NCBI GenBank assembly: GCA_024138025.1
Contig: JAMXBD010000965.1
Span: 434,001 to 498,000 of the forward strand
DNA from: Combretum micranthum
Taxonomy: Eukaryota; Streptophyta; Magnoliopsida; Myrtales; Combretaceae
Direction of reading: 5' to 3'
Length of the DNA stretch: 64,000 nucleotides
The position numbers and the translations under genes are program-made. Positions 21,756 through 33,351 of the stretch are shown here, in pieces. The notes under the pieces were generated by a model that was not told where the DNA came from, did no database searches, and worked only from the letters and a program-made list of their open reading frames with translations. How positions within the stretch are numbered: position 1 is the first letter of the stretch; each line of letters opens with the position of its first letter.

Positions 21756-22960
21756 TTGGAGATGAGCAAATACGAAGTAATCTTGGGTATGAGTTGGTTG
21801 ACATCGGTCAAAGCCTTAGTGGATTGTAAACAAAAGGAAGTGAAGTTTAAAGACCAAAGTGGATGTGAAGTAGTGTTTAAAGGAGAGTCCATAGTGAAGT
21901 TAAACTCATTTGAGTTGGTAGATGAGGATGATATCAACCTTAGTAACCTAGATGAAGAAGAAGAAAAGCCTGAGCTTGGATTTATACCCGTAGTGAAGGA
22001 ATTCCCAGACGTATTTCCGGACAGATTGCCTGGATTGCCACCCAAGAGAGAGATAGATTTCGAAATTGATCTATTAGTCAATACGGAGCCGATATCAAAG
22101 GCACCCTATCGAATAGCACCACTAGAGCTGAAGGAATTAAAAACTCAACTACAAGACTTATTGGATCAAGGTTTTATCCAACCAAGTGTGTCATCTTGGG
22201 GAGCACCAGTGTTGTTCGTAAAGAAGAAGGATGGTTCCATGCGTTCATGCATCAACTATCGGGAGCTAAACAAAGTCACCATTAAGAATAAGTATCCACT
22301 CCCAAGGATAGATGATCTTTTCGATCAACTTCAAGGAGCTATGTCTTCTCAAGGATTGATCTACGGTCAGGATACCACCAGTTGAGGATTAAACCTGAGA
22401 GTACCGAAGACAGCTTTTAACTCGCTATGGACATTACGAGTTTCTAGTGATGCCTTTTGGATTAACCAACGCACCAACAGCTTTCATGGATCTCATGAAT
22501 CGAGTATATAAGCCCCTGCTGGATAAGTGCGTGATAGTTTCATCGACGATATTATGATCTACTCAAAGATGCGAGAGCAACATGAGGAACACTTAAGGAT
22601 GGCATTACAGACCTTGCGTGAGCATAAGTTGTACGCTAAGCTATCTAAGTGTGCCTTTTGGTTGATCGGATATCTTTTCTAGGACATGTGATATCTAGAA
22701 GGAATATCAGTAGACCCTGAGAAGATCAAGGCAGTGATGGAGTGGAAACAACCTAAAACTGTGACTGAGGTAAAGGAGTTTTCTCGGTTTGGATGGATAT
22801 TATAGTAAGTTTGTTAAGAATTTTTCAACCATCGCCAAACCCCTCACACAGTTAACCCAAAAGGGAGAAGTTCATTTGGACGGACAAGAGAGAAAAGTTT
22901 CCAGGAGCTAAAGAAAGACTTGTCTCTGCCCCGATTCTAATTCTACCAGACCTTGAGAAG
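21756..22960 (+). pseudogene. Element C reverse transcriptase, frameshifted
   Basis: Open from 21756 to 22385 ([50 protein letters not shown]), then a frame change just before the [12 protein letters not shown] motif. A second stretch gives [14 protein letters not shown], and a lost base near 22540 puts the catalytic FIDD (22542-22550) in another frame. More shifts follow. Unlike B, the bases for both catalytic aspartates are kept. Confidence 0.9.
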
Positions 22961-23389
22961 TCCTATACAGTGCATAGCGATGCGTCAAGGAATGGTCTTG
23001 GATGTATGTTGATGCAAGACGGAAAGGTAATCGCTTATGCATCCCGACAGCTCCGATCTCATGAACAAAACTATCCCACCCATGATCTGGAGTTAGCTGC
23101 CGTTGTGTTTGCACTAAAGTTGTGGAGGCATTACTTGTATGGACAAAGGTGCGAGATCTACACCGACCATAAGAGCCTCAAGTATCTTTTTACACAAAAA
23201 GAGCTGAATATGTGGCAACGGAGATGGTTAGAGCTCATCAAGGATTACGACCTTGGAATCAACTACTATCTAGGGAGAGTAAATGCAGTTGCAGATGCCC
23301 TGAGTAGGAAGAATTATGGAGAAGTAGCCTCTTTGCTCACTGACAAGAAAGAATTGATAAGGGAATTTGAAAGAATGAGCATTGAATTC
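22961..23389 (+). pseudogene. Element C RNase H domain
   Basis: [49 protein letters not shown]: all four acidic residues present. It is open through this domain and into the integrase linker, and lacks the six-residue duplication of B. Confidence 0.9.
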
Positions 23390-24636
23390 ACAGGGCAAAG
23401 CACGGAAGTGGAGATTGCCAACCTTGTCGTAGAACCCACCTTAGTAGAAAGAATCAAGGAGGCCCAACGATATGACGAGGCGATTCTGAGAATTAAGAAA
23501 GAAGTGGAGGAAGGAAGGTACACCGATTTTGCCATAGATGAGGATGAAGTGTGAGGATGAAAGGCAGCTATGTGTCTGGATGATGAGGACATAAGAAAGG
23601 AAATCATGGAAGAAGCACATCACTCCGGATACACCATGCATCCAGGAGGAACAAAGATGTACCAAGATCTGAAGAGCCACTATTGGTGGAACGGCATGAA
23701 GAGAGACGTAGACTTGTGTTGAAATGTCCCACATGCCAACAAGTAAAAGTGGAGCACCAAAGACCTGGTGGACTCTTGAAACCCCTGCCAATACCCGAGT
23801 GGAAATGGGACCAAATCACAATGGATTTTGTGTGTGGATTACCAAGGACGTCGGCTGGATATGATGCAATTTGGGTCATAGTGGATTGATTGACGAAGAC
23901 GGCACATTTCCTTCCAATGAACATGACGTACTCTATGGACAAGTTGGCAAGAATGTACATAAGAGAAATAGTACGCTTGCATGGAGTACCCGCTGGAATA
24001 GTCTCCGACCGAGACCCAAGGTTTGTATCTAAATTTTGGATGAGTTTGCAGAAATGTATGGGAACTAAGCTGCATTTCAGTACGGCCTATCACCCTCAAA
24101 CGGATGGTCAATCGGAGCGGATGATACAAATGTTGGAAGATATGCTATGAGCCTGCGTAATAGAGTTTAAAGGTAGTTGGGACACACATTTATCTTTGGT
24201 AGAATTTGCCTCCAATAACAGTGACCATTCCACGATCCAGATGCCACCCTATGAAGCGTTGTATGGAAGAAGATGTTGATCACCTTTGTTTTGGGATGAT
24301 GTAGAAAAGTTGAGCATCAGACTTGACTTGGTACAAGATGCGGCCGACAAGGTGAGGATCATCCAACAAAAGATGAAGGAGGCACAAGATAGGCAAAAGA
24401 GTTGGGCGGATATGAAAAGACGTACACTTGAGTTTGAAGTTGGAGACCATGTGTACTTGAAATTGAACCCCATCAAGAGTATCTGCTGAGTTCGAGCGCA
24501 AGGAAAGTTGATCCCACGATATGTTGGACCTTTTGAAGTGCTTGAAAGAGTAAGAGATCTTGCTTACCGTCTGGCACTCCCTCCTAGCCTATCTGGAATT
24601 CACAATGTACTCCATGTGTCAGTTCTATGAAAACAT
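23390..24636 (+). pseudogene. Element C integrase with DDE core and GPF motif
   Basis: Inserts the DNA copy into the chromosome. Zinc-binding region [11 protein letters not shown] with CPTCQQ after a stop; catalytic aspartates in [10 protein letters not shown] (about 23823) and VSDRDPRF (24007-24009); glutamate in TDGQSERM (24115-24117), 35 residues after the second aspartate as in the family. A GPFEVLERV segment follows near 24530. Stops at CGA codons changed to TGA (for example 23887-23889 and 24148-24150) and frameshifts near 23553 and 24286 break it. Confidence 0.92.
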
Positions 24637-24882
24637 GTGTCCGACCCGACCAGGATTGCAGAGTTGGAACCAGTTCAGTTAAAAGAAAATCTCACATACG
24701 AGGAACACCCAGTTCGAATCTTAGATCATAAGGTACAGAAGCTTCAAAACAAGGAGATCAAGTATGTGAAGGTCCTATGGAGAAACCACTCACACAAGGA
24801 AGCAACCTGGGAGGCAGAAAGTGACATACGCCAGAAGTACTCGAGTCTGTTCAAGGAATTAGGTATGAACTTCAAGTTTTGA
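24637..24882 (+). pseudogene. Element C chromodomain
   Basis: The end of Pol: PVRILDHKVQKLQNKEIKYV, KVLWRNHSHKEATWE and YSSLFKELG, the pattern of the chromodomain at the C-terminus of plant chromoviruses, which is thought to direct insertion to heterochromatin. This places A, B and C in the chromovirus branch; long LTRs point to the Del/Tekay group. The frame is open for 81 codons but cut from the integrase by a TGA just upstream. Confidence 0.85.
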
Positions 24883-24898
24883 GGACAAAACTTTCTTT

Positions 24899-24911
24899 AA
24901 GGGGGGTAGGT
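24899..24911 (+). promoter_or_regulatory. Polypurine tract, element C
   Basis: AAGGGGGGTAGG directly before the 3' LTR start; the primer for plus-strand DNA synthesis. Confidence 0.9.
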
Positions 24912-25607
24912 TGTAAATCCCCGAATTTTTGGATCCGAATTAAGGCTTAAACCCTAATCGGAAGTCAATCGAATTTCCAGAGTCAATAAAACCCTAGTTT
25001 ACCGTAACCGCTTAAGTCCAGCATCGCCGTTTTCTCAAGCCCTAGAAAATGAAGTTGGAAAAGTTAGCTATAATAGTTCGTAATAGCTATAGGTTAATAA
25101 AAATATCAGATAGAAGGAATTCTAGTGTCCTTTGAATCCGATCAGACATAGTTCTTGAAAAACGTATCTGGAAGCTTGAAATAGGAAAAATATTCCGAAT
25201 ATACCGTTAGACTCGTAAAAATATGAGATTTCCAAAAATATCAATTTTCGTAATTTTTCGGTAGCTAAAAATATCAGATACGCTTTTATACGTGTATTTT
25301 CTTACTACCGGCATTAAATCGTCATGTCTACTTTTACATTACACTATTTTCTACTATTCTACACTATTCACCTATCTCTACTTTTTCTTACAACCTACTC
25401 TTACAAACCATACACCTTTTTCTTACACATTTTAATTTCCAATACAACTTCACATCTTTTATTTCTTACTTTTAATTAACAAAATAACAAAAAAATAATT
25501 TTTTGTCTTCCGCATGCATAGAAATGGTGCCGACCCCCTCCCAATTTCCCTCAATTTATTTTATTTTTCAGTTATTTAATTAAAACAAATTATCTCCCAC
25601 ATTTTCC

Positions 25608-25614
25608 TATAAAT
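25608..25614 (+). promoter_or_regulatory. TATA box, LTR C
   Basis: TATAAAT in CCTATAAATCCCCCC; the same context with TATAAATA occurs in LTR H and, on the minus strand, LTR E. It implies U3 of about 0.7 kb and a very long transcribed LTR part of about 2.4 kb. Confidence 0.6.
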
Positions 25615-25718
25615 CCCCCCTCATACCTTCACTTCTTTCATACCACTTTTACACTAAAGTTACTATATCAATATCTTTCTCAAAATCTCTCAAGAAGTTC
25701 TTCCTAGTTTAGCTTCTT

Positions 25719-25727
25719 TTAGGTAAA
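25719..25727 (+). promoter_or_regulatory. Splice-donor-like site, LTR C
   Basis: TTTTAG/GTAAAAA with GT at 25723-25724, about 110 bases after the TATA box. No ATG is seen between TATA box and donor. Confidence 0.4.
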
Positions 25728-26811
25728 AATTTCTCTAAGCTTTCTTTATGTTCATCTACTTAGTGTGTGTTTTCTAAAACCATGAAGGTTAAGAAAGCAA
25801 CAATAGGTTCATACTTTGTTTTTGTTCATAATCACAATTCCTTTATGTTCCTTTATGTTTCCTTTATGTTTGTTACTATCTAATATATCTATATAGCTAT
25901 ATATATTATTTAGAGCATATAAGCTCATTGTCTTGTAATTTATTTACTTCATTGCAATTTAATTCATTTTAAGTTGTTTTAAGACTAGTCATTCTAGTCT
26001 TTTCTTTTAGGGACTAGTCTTTCTTAGTCCCGGGGTAACTTCATGAAGCTAAGGTCCCAATACTTGATTTACTTTCTTATTTGCTTAATCTTTCAAGTTA
26101 TTATGTTCATTTATATTTCTATAGTTTATGATTCATATTCATGCATGAACATAATGTTTTTGTCTCAACAAAAATGAGGAAGTGTTTTTTTTTTTTTTTT
26201 TTTGCTAAAACTAAAGGTTCTTGTTAAATAAAAATAGGAAATAGATTTCTTAAAAACTCATGAACATGCTTGGAAATGATTTTTCTTAAATACACAAAAG
26301 GTTTTATGAAAACTTATTTTTCATCAAGAAATAAAAATTCTTTTGGAATCATTACAAGAAACAAAATATCATTTTATTACTTTTTTTGAATCCAAGTTTA
26401 GAAAATAAAACCACACCTTAGGAATTTAAAGTAATTACAAGAGATTAAATTTAAAAAAGAATATTCATCTCAAAATAATTCAAATCTTTCAAAAGTAAAA
26501 TGAATATTCAATAAAATCTCAAGTTCAAAGTCTTTTAAAACCTTACTTTTCATAAGTTGAGACAACTTCATTTGCTTCATCCATTTGTTATGACTCATTA
26601 CATATATATATATTATATACCTTTAAAAAATTTTACAAAATACTTGAAATATTTATCTTTCAAATGAGCTTTAAATACAAGAAAGAAAACAAGTTTTTGC
26701 AAATTCGTGCAAATCTGGTCGCTGTCTTTTCAGGACCCAAACGACCTAGTTTTATGAAATAAGCTTAGAAATGCTAGATCATTTCGAGTAGGTAGAAAAC
26801 GATATTATACT

Positions 26812-26861
26812 GAAATTCTGAGTTAAAATGAGCAAGTTATGGCCATTTAAGTTGAAATTTC
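26812..26861. other. Conserved imperfect palindrome, LTR C
   Basis: GAAATTCT with GAAATTTC and TTAAAATG with CATTTAA; one T lost from the inner arm compared with D and E. Confidence 0.65.
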
Positions 26862-27356
26862 CCCTTATACGATTTTTACCGCGATTTTAAGAAAAATTAG
26901 AATCTTCAAGAATAGAAGTTTTATGAAAGACCCATTTTGGGTATTTCATCTTGTTTAGGTGACGAGGGACCCGAGATCATCTATCCGGAGGACTAATTTT
27001 GATTAGACCTATCATTATGGAGTGAGTTAATTCTTTTCCTAAGTTACATTTCCTTGTTTGTACTTGTAATTAGTGGCACTAGAAATTTAGGAAAAGATAA
27101 ATGAACAAGTCATGAATAATTATTGAATGAAAATTAAGTATATCGCAAGACGATATGTTAAATAAAAGGTGACTCTTGTATTGATATGATGAAATTATGA
27201 TTGATCACCTTAACATTAAATCAACATATATGGTCAAATGTTTAATTGAAATTTATTTATGCATATCATACTTGTGAGTCACATTTATTTCACTACTATT
27301 TTTTCGTGTGGGGAAACGAGAAGTGGTAGTGGTGGCCGGCAGGCCTAATCTACTTG

Positions 27357-27397
27357 GGCCAGTAGGAGCCAGGAACTCTACAGGGCAAGCAGGAGCC
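27357..27397. repeat. GGC-GCC units, LTR C
   Basis: GGCCAGTAGGAGCC (27357-27370) and GGCAAGCAGGAGCC (27384-27397), spaced 27 bases, with a degenerate third unit (GGCCGGCAGGCC) just before. Confidence 0.75.
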
Positions 27398-27453
27398 GGC
27401 ACATCTGCAAATTTTTGATGGTCGTATGTGGGCCTGTAACCACCCAACCTTGT

Positions 27454-27500
27454 CATGGAGGGCGTCAAATCCATGTTGCATTTGATTTCTTAATCTTGTG
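27454..27500 (+). other. Double hairpin module, 3' LTR of C
   Basis: CATGGA (27454-27459) with TCCATG (27470-27475) around GGGCGTCAAA; then CATTTGAT (27479-27486) with AATCTTGTG (27492-27500), imperfect. Confidence 0.65.
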
Positions 27501-28893
27501 TATTTGGTTGTTCATGTGTGATTGTGCATTACATATGTTTGAATTAAATAACTTGGTTATCTTAGAGAAATGTTATATAGTTAGGAATTATCTCACTAAG
27601 CTAGATTTGCTTATACCCATATAGTTTTTTATTACAATATGATTATCTATGGTTGGCCCCGAGAGCCCCAATGTGCCAGGTTTGAGCTTATGCTATATTA
27701 GGAGTTTTGGAGGAAGTCTATGTATTTTTAGTTTTGAACGAGACTTCTAGGAAAAATCTCTATAGTAGACTTATGTGGTAGTTATGTTTATTTTGTTATT
27801 GGTATAGTCAAACAGGGACTTTATGGCGGGGGAATGCCCCTAAGATGATGTACGAACTTGTTATTAAATGAAGATATTATGTTTATTTATTTAAGTTCAT
27901 GCTTGCTTTTGCTATCTATTTAAACGTAATACCTCTGTGAGTCTCTTACTATCCTGGAAGCACGTCTTGCATATGATATCGAAGTTCCTGCGTAACGATG
28001 GATTGTCATTCATTAGCTTTAATATTATATGCGGCGGACTGCTACATTTAGGATACCCTTTGGGGCGTGACACTGGTAATCCCGCATTCTCAAACCCGAG
28101 AAAACGAAATTAAGTTAATTGCTTAAAATAGTTCGTAATAATATAAGGTAACATAAAAATATTAGATTCGCAAATTTCGAGTATCTTCGGACTCAAACGG
28201 GATCAGTTCTCGAAAAGTGTGTCAAGGAGCTCGGAACATTAAAAATATTTCATTAACACCAAAAGACTCATAATTAAACAGGGATTTCAAAAATATCAGT
28301 TTTAGAATTATTTGGTAGCTAAAAATTACAGATATCGCATTATTACCGTATTTTTATATACTACCGTACTTTAATTGTCTAGTTTACTATTTATATTACT
28401 TTTCTACTATTCATTACTATTCCTTTATCTCTATTTTTTCTTACTACCTATTCTTACACCTACATACCTATTTCTTACAATTTTCTTTTCCCATAAAAGT
28501 TCTACACCACACATTACTAAACTTCTCTTACACTTTTCTTTTAAAATTAATTTTTTATCAAATTTTCCCCTGTTTCATGGAGTTGCCGTCCACCAATCTC
28601 TCTCTCTCTCTTCATCTCCATTTATTTTCTTTTTCAATTAAATTAATTACATCTAATTTTCACTTCAAAATTCTATTAATACCCCCTTCCTCCTTCATCC
28701 TTTCACACAATTCATTTTACTACCAAAACTCTCTCAAAATCTCTCCACAAATCCTCTCTTCAAGAATTCTCTCTACCAAAACTCCCTTAAACCAATTCCT
28801 CAAAAAAATAATTCCTTATACATAAACTATCTACCACATATCACTACTCACATAATACCCCTTTCATCTACCATCTTCATATCACATAAACAC

Positions 28894-28904
28894 TTTAGGT
28901 AAAC
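28894..28904 (+). promoter_or_regulatory. Splice-donor-like site, LTR D
   Basis: CACTTTAG/GTAAAC with GT at 28899-28900, in the position of the site in LTR C. No ATG in the pyrimidine- and A-rich leader before it. Confidence 0.4.
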
Positions 28905-30510
28905 TTCTTCCAACCATTTATTTACTCATGTCATGTAACTTAACATGACTATGGTGTTGTTTTGAAACTCATATGAGTAGTAAAAGCAACAACAGTTCAT
29001 GTTTTGTTCTTGCACATGAACTTCCTATTTTATTATGTTGTTATGTTGATTTTATTATTCATATCTAACTAAAATATTTATGTGTATATAATAATCTTTA
29101 GAGCATATAAGCTCACTTGTATTTATTTATTTCATGCTACTTTTAAGACTAGTCTTCCTAGTCTTAGACTTGTCCATATCAAGTCGAAACAATCTTTTAT
29201 TTATTTTCTTTAATCTTTTGGGACTAGTTCATTCTTAGTCCCGGGATGCCTTGATGAAGCTAAGGCTCCCAATACTTGGCCGGATTCCTTGATGAAGCTA
29301 AGGTTCTCAATACTTGATATTTTATTTTCTTGCTTATTATTTGTTTCTAGCATTTTCTTATGCTTTTATTATTTTATATTCTCATAATACTTTTATTTAC
29401 ATAATGATATTGTCTCAACTAATTTGAAATTGGAATTTTACTTTACTAAAGGAACTTAAAACCAAATTTTCTATTATATGATTTGTCACAAAATAATCAA
29501 CAACATAAAAATAAAGTAATACAAGTTTTTTCAACGTTTTTTTAAATAACAAAGATAGTTTACCAAGGAAACATAAGAAATAAATATTTTCTTTGTATAT
29601 TATGGTAACCTAAGTTTTAGAAAAATAATTTGTTAATATTAAAAGTTTTTACAAAAAGCTTAAGATTTAAACTCTTTTAAACTCTATAACAAAACTAAGA
29701 AACAAGCTAGTTTTCAAAGTTAAGATGAATTCAACCAATAGAATTATAAACCTACTTAGGAAAAATAATGATTTTTCAAATTTCTAAAAAAAATAAAAAT
29801 AAAGAACTTGTTTTCAAATAATATAAACAAGATAAGATTAAAAACCAAAGGTTTTATAAATAAAGAAAATTCTTTTCAAAGGAAATAAAATAACAAGTTT
29901 TAGAAAACAAAAAAACTTATATTTTAATAATAAATAATAGAGACAAGAGTCAATTCTAAAACCATTCTAACATACAAATTCACAAAGAGGTTTTCAATAA
30001 CTTAATATACTTTTGATAAATTTGATTTTTAATCACTAGAAGTAAAATTTATGTAAGGTTAAAGGTTAAAGGAAAATTTACTTGTTTTTGGAAAAAGAAT
30101 AAAGAAAATAAAATAAGAATATACTCATTTATAATAACCTATGAAAATATAAAGTTTCTTCAAAAGATTTGAAAAGAAATTGTCAAAGTTAAAGTTTTAA
30201 CAACTCAAAATAAATTGTTATATGAAATAAATTGTTGAGACGCTATCATTAGCATTTTTGCATATAAAGTGAGCTTACCTATATACTTAAAGTATTTATC
30301 AAATATATATTTATATTTATATATACATTGTTACGAAAGGATTTTCTTTAAAATGAAGATTGAGTTAGAAAATGATTTTTGCAAAATCTAAAAATATTCG
30401 TTTTAAATCTGTACCCAACGTTTTCGAAACCCAAATGACCTTATATGACAAAGATAACCTTAGAAATGGATAGATTTTTTCAAATAGGTAGAAAATGGTA
30501 TATTATATGC

Positions 30511-30561
30511 GAAATTCCAAGTTAAAATGAGCAAGTTATGGCCATTTTAAATTGAAATTTC
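30511..30561. other. Conserved 51-bp imperfect palindrome, LTR D
   Basis: GAAATTCC with GAAATTTC and TTAAAATG with CATTTTAA, loop AGCAAGTTATGGC. Conserved although the rest of D has diverged strongly from C. Confidence 0.75.
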
Positions 30562-31422
30562 ATTCTATACGATTTTGACGAACATAATGAGATAGAATTA
30601 GAAATTTTAAGTAGAATTTCTACGAAATACTCATCCCGGGTATTTCTTTTGTCTAGGTAACAAAAGGTACGAGATTACCCTTCCCGAAGATTACTACAAC
30701 TAAGAAGACCGCGAAATAAAAGAGTGAGTTATTCTTCTTAATTTTGTTACCTTGCTTGTGCTTGTAAAGTAGTAGCATTAGTATACTAAGAGAAGATAAA
30801 AATGGATATATATTTGGGGATTTTGGGATTATGAGTATATATGTGATTCTATGTTTATGCGTGAAATGAGAATGAAGAATATCACTGTCACACCCCGAAG
30901 GGTACCATAAACATGGCAGTCCACCACATATAATATCAAGACTTAAGAATGACTACCTTAGTCATGCGAAAGCCTTAGATTACAAGTAAGGCGTCTAGTA
31001 CGGTAATAAGACGCTTTTGGGAACCATAGTTTAAGCAAGTAAAGATGAACAAACAAGAATCTAGAAATAAAATATATTATATCATTAATAACCTAAGATC
31101 TATTACATGATTTATTAGGGGAATATCCCTGCTAATTCAAGGATCATAATAGTCTTTACAACATTCAAAAACTACATTAAAGATTTCAAAGGAATTTTAA
31201 TCTAACTTTTCAAGCTGATTTCCTCCAAAAGCTTCAATGGAAAACTACATGGATATGGGGAGGCCCCGGGCACAAAATAGGTGTTCCTGAGAATACAAAT
31301 ATCTATAGGGGTGTAAGCTTATGGGCTTAGTGAGTAAATCCCAAAATTCATACTCAAAGTAAATTATTAACCAAGTTTATTATTCAAACATATGGAAAGT
31401 AACAACCACATGAGCATACAAG

Positions 31423-31469
31423 ACATATGACTTTCCGGGAATCATATGTAATGAATTACGCCCTTCATT
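31423..31469 (-). other. Double hairpin module, LTR E
   Basis: ACATATGA (31423-31430) with TCATATGT (31442-31449), perfect 8 bp, loop TTCCCGGAAAG on the element strand; directly followed by AATGAA (31450-31455) with TTCATT (31464-31469), loop GGGCGTAA on the element strand. Both bases of several pairs differ from those in A. Confidence 0.78.
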
Positions 31470-31530
31470 CGAGGTTGGGTATTCAGGCCAATTACAGCCA
31501 TAAATTTTAAAACACTTTTATAGTTCTTCA

Positions 31531-31615
31531 GGCTCTTATACACCATCAAAAACTTGTAGTATTTTACAGGCTCCTACTACCACCAATTTACGTATTCTAC
31601 TGGCTCCTACTCGCC
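31531..31615. repeat. Three small GGC-type units, LTR E
   Basis: GGCTCTTATACACC (31531), GGCTCCTACTACC (31569) and GGCTCCTACTCGCC (31602), spaced 38 and 33 bases. Confidence 0.75.
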
Positions 31616-31785
31616 ACTTACATGATATACCGGTATACACCACCACTAACACTTATGCCACCAATTGTATAGTAGAGAATGCAATGTGACTCAACATATG
31701 AAGTGCAATGAATAATTTCTTAATTAAAGTCTAGCAGTTAAATTTAACTTCTTTCAAGTTAGCAACCAATTTCAAACACTTCAAG

Positions 31786-31790
31786 ATAAT
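31786..31790. repeat. Target-site duplication of solo LTR F (left)
   Basis: ATAAT, against GTAAT at 35258-35262 (one difference). The intact family member K reads AATGTAATAAT at this site, consistent with a duplication. Confidence 0.7.
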
Positions 31791-32240
31791 TGTCACGCCC
31801 CGAGGGTACCCTAGTAATAGTAAATAAGTTACACTTGCACACCATTACTAGATTACCTTCAGAGAATGGCACGTTTTCAAAACAACATGATCTTTTAAGT
31901 TGCTTGATAAGAAATAACAAATATATATGAGAAATGACTAGTGAATAAACATTACATTACTATACAAACCATATAATTCTTTTGTAGTACACAACTAAAT
32001 AATCTAATCTAATTGTACATAACCATCACACTACAATAGATCTGTAGACTTCTAGCTTCAAAGCTCTTACCGGAGCCATGTTCCTGGATGTAACTAACCA
32101 GGGTCATAAAGTGAACCTGAAAAGACTGTAGGAGTATGAGCGAAACCACAGCTCAGTGAATAACCAAACATACCATACATCACACAAGTCATTAACAAAT
32201 CATATGCAATGCAAGCACTTAACCATATGCACAAATACAA

Positions 32241-32290
32241 GTTTGGATGATCTAGAATCCAAACAGGAAAAAGATTTACGCCCTCTTTTT
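32241..32290 (-). other. Double hairpin module, LTR F (different stems)
   Basis: GTTTGGAT (32241-32248) with ATCCAAAC (32257-32264), perfect 8 bp around GATCTAGA; then AAAAAGA (32268-32274) with TCTTTTT (32284-32290), perfect 7 bp, loop GGGCGTAAA on the element strand. The stems share no sequence with those of A or E but pair fully, and the second loop is the conserved one. Confidence 0.78.
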
Positions 32291-33240
32291 AATGGGTTGA
32301 AGAACCAAATCTTAATGACCCACCTGCCTAGGAGAGACTAAGTACACAGGAGCATCAGCAATTTCTCATTTTTAAGTTATCACTCTTAATATAGTTGATT
32401 AAACTGACCATCTCCTGCAACTTCCTTAGAAACTCCCTAAGTATTAATCATTTCAAAGCGATTCTACGGACGATGTTCTTCGGTGCCTTTTAGTTCCTCA
32501 TAGGACCGCCAAAGAGAACCTTGGAAGACTCACACATTAGATCAACTAAGCAAAAATAGAGATCCGAAATATTAATATGTAGCAGGCTGTCACAACCATA
32601 TATGCAATAATGCAATTTGTGCAATGCATGTTCACATTATTTTGTGAAGTCAAAAGTCTAATCAATTTGAGGTGCCATACATTACACACAATCATCATCA
32701 TACTACTGCACAACATCAATCATTGCATTACCGCTTGTATAAAATATTTTAACAATCATACAATCAGATCATATCAAACTTTCAACAAACATTCATTGAT
32801 TATCTTGCATTACGTATTTGACTATTTACAATCACAACCAGTACAATATGATTGAATTACTCACCTGCTCATACTGACTCAGTCGTAGTAATCCTGTAGA
32901 TCCTCTAATGAGTTAAAGTCACCTATTTAAGATAAAGTATTCATTAATACAAATTAACTAAATTCCTATATGTGATTAGTGTCCTAGACTCGATATTAAT
33001 ACTTAATATCGTCGTGTTTCTCCTATTTTATCTCACATAATTGTTTGGTTATTTTTAGAAGTCACATTACTCAAGAAATCAGTTTATTTCAATTTTCATT
33101 CTTGCCTATTTTATCTAGTTAAAACAAATATTAAACTAATATTACTTTAATTAATACTAAATATTTTCTTAATTCTAGGGTTGCAAAAGTTATTAGATAT
33201 TAATCTAGTTATTCTAATCACTGGTAAATATTATATTGTT

Positions 33241-33270
33241 TACACACACACACATATATATATATATATA
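33241..33270. repeat. CA then TA microsatellite
   Basis: Alternating CA repeats followed by TA repeats within LTR F. Confidence 0.9.
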
Positions 33271-33351
33271 CTAAATAGGCTTAAAGATATATATATATAA
33301 TATAGTTTCTGTTTGGATTTGAAAAAGCTTTCGTTGGAAATTTTGAATGTA

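Larger units (their letters stand above)
24912..28072 (+). mobile_element. Element C 3' LTR, 3161 bp
   Basis: Starts TGTAAATCCCC after the polypurine tract and ends GGGGCGTGACA. Contains TATA box, donor-like site, a poly-T run near 26187-26203, the conserved palindrome, GGC-GCC units and the double hairpin. CTGGT (28073-28077) follows and should be the right target duplication of C in the LTR of D. Confidence 0.93.
28073..30885 (+). mobile_element. Element D 5' LTR, first part
   Basis: A diverged relative of the C LTR: the segment from 28078 aligns loosely with C from about 25030 (GAAAACGAAATTAAG onwards), with the same TTCTTACTACC-rich U3 and leader. Its first bases lie left of element C, outside the window. 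Cut at 30885 by solo LTR E and resumed at 37646. Confidence 0.82.
30886..31790 (-). mobile_element. Solo LTR E, first part
   Basis: Begins TGTCACACCCCG and runs to the insertion of F. No primer site or coding region adjoins E, so it is a solo LTR. Flanks ATCAC (30881-30885) and ATTGC (37646-37650) match at only three of five bases, so its target duplication is uncertain. K at 61696 is the same family. Confidence 0.85.

Noticed and set aside
28375..28825. Two overlapping hydrophobic small frames resembling membrane proteins
   Set aside because: They come from the pyrimidine-rich leader of LTR D, where T-rich codons give F, L and S by composition.
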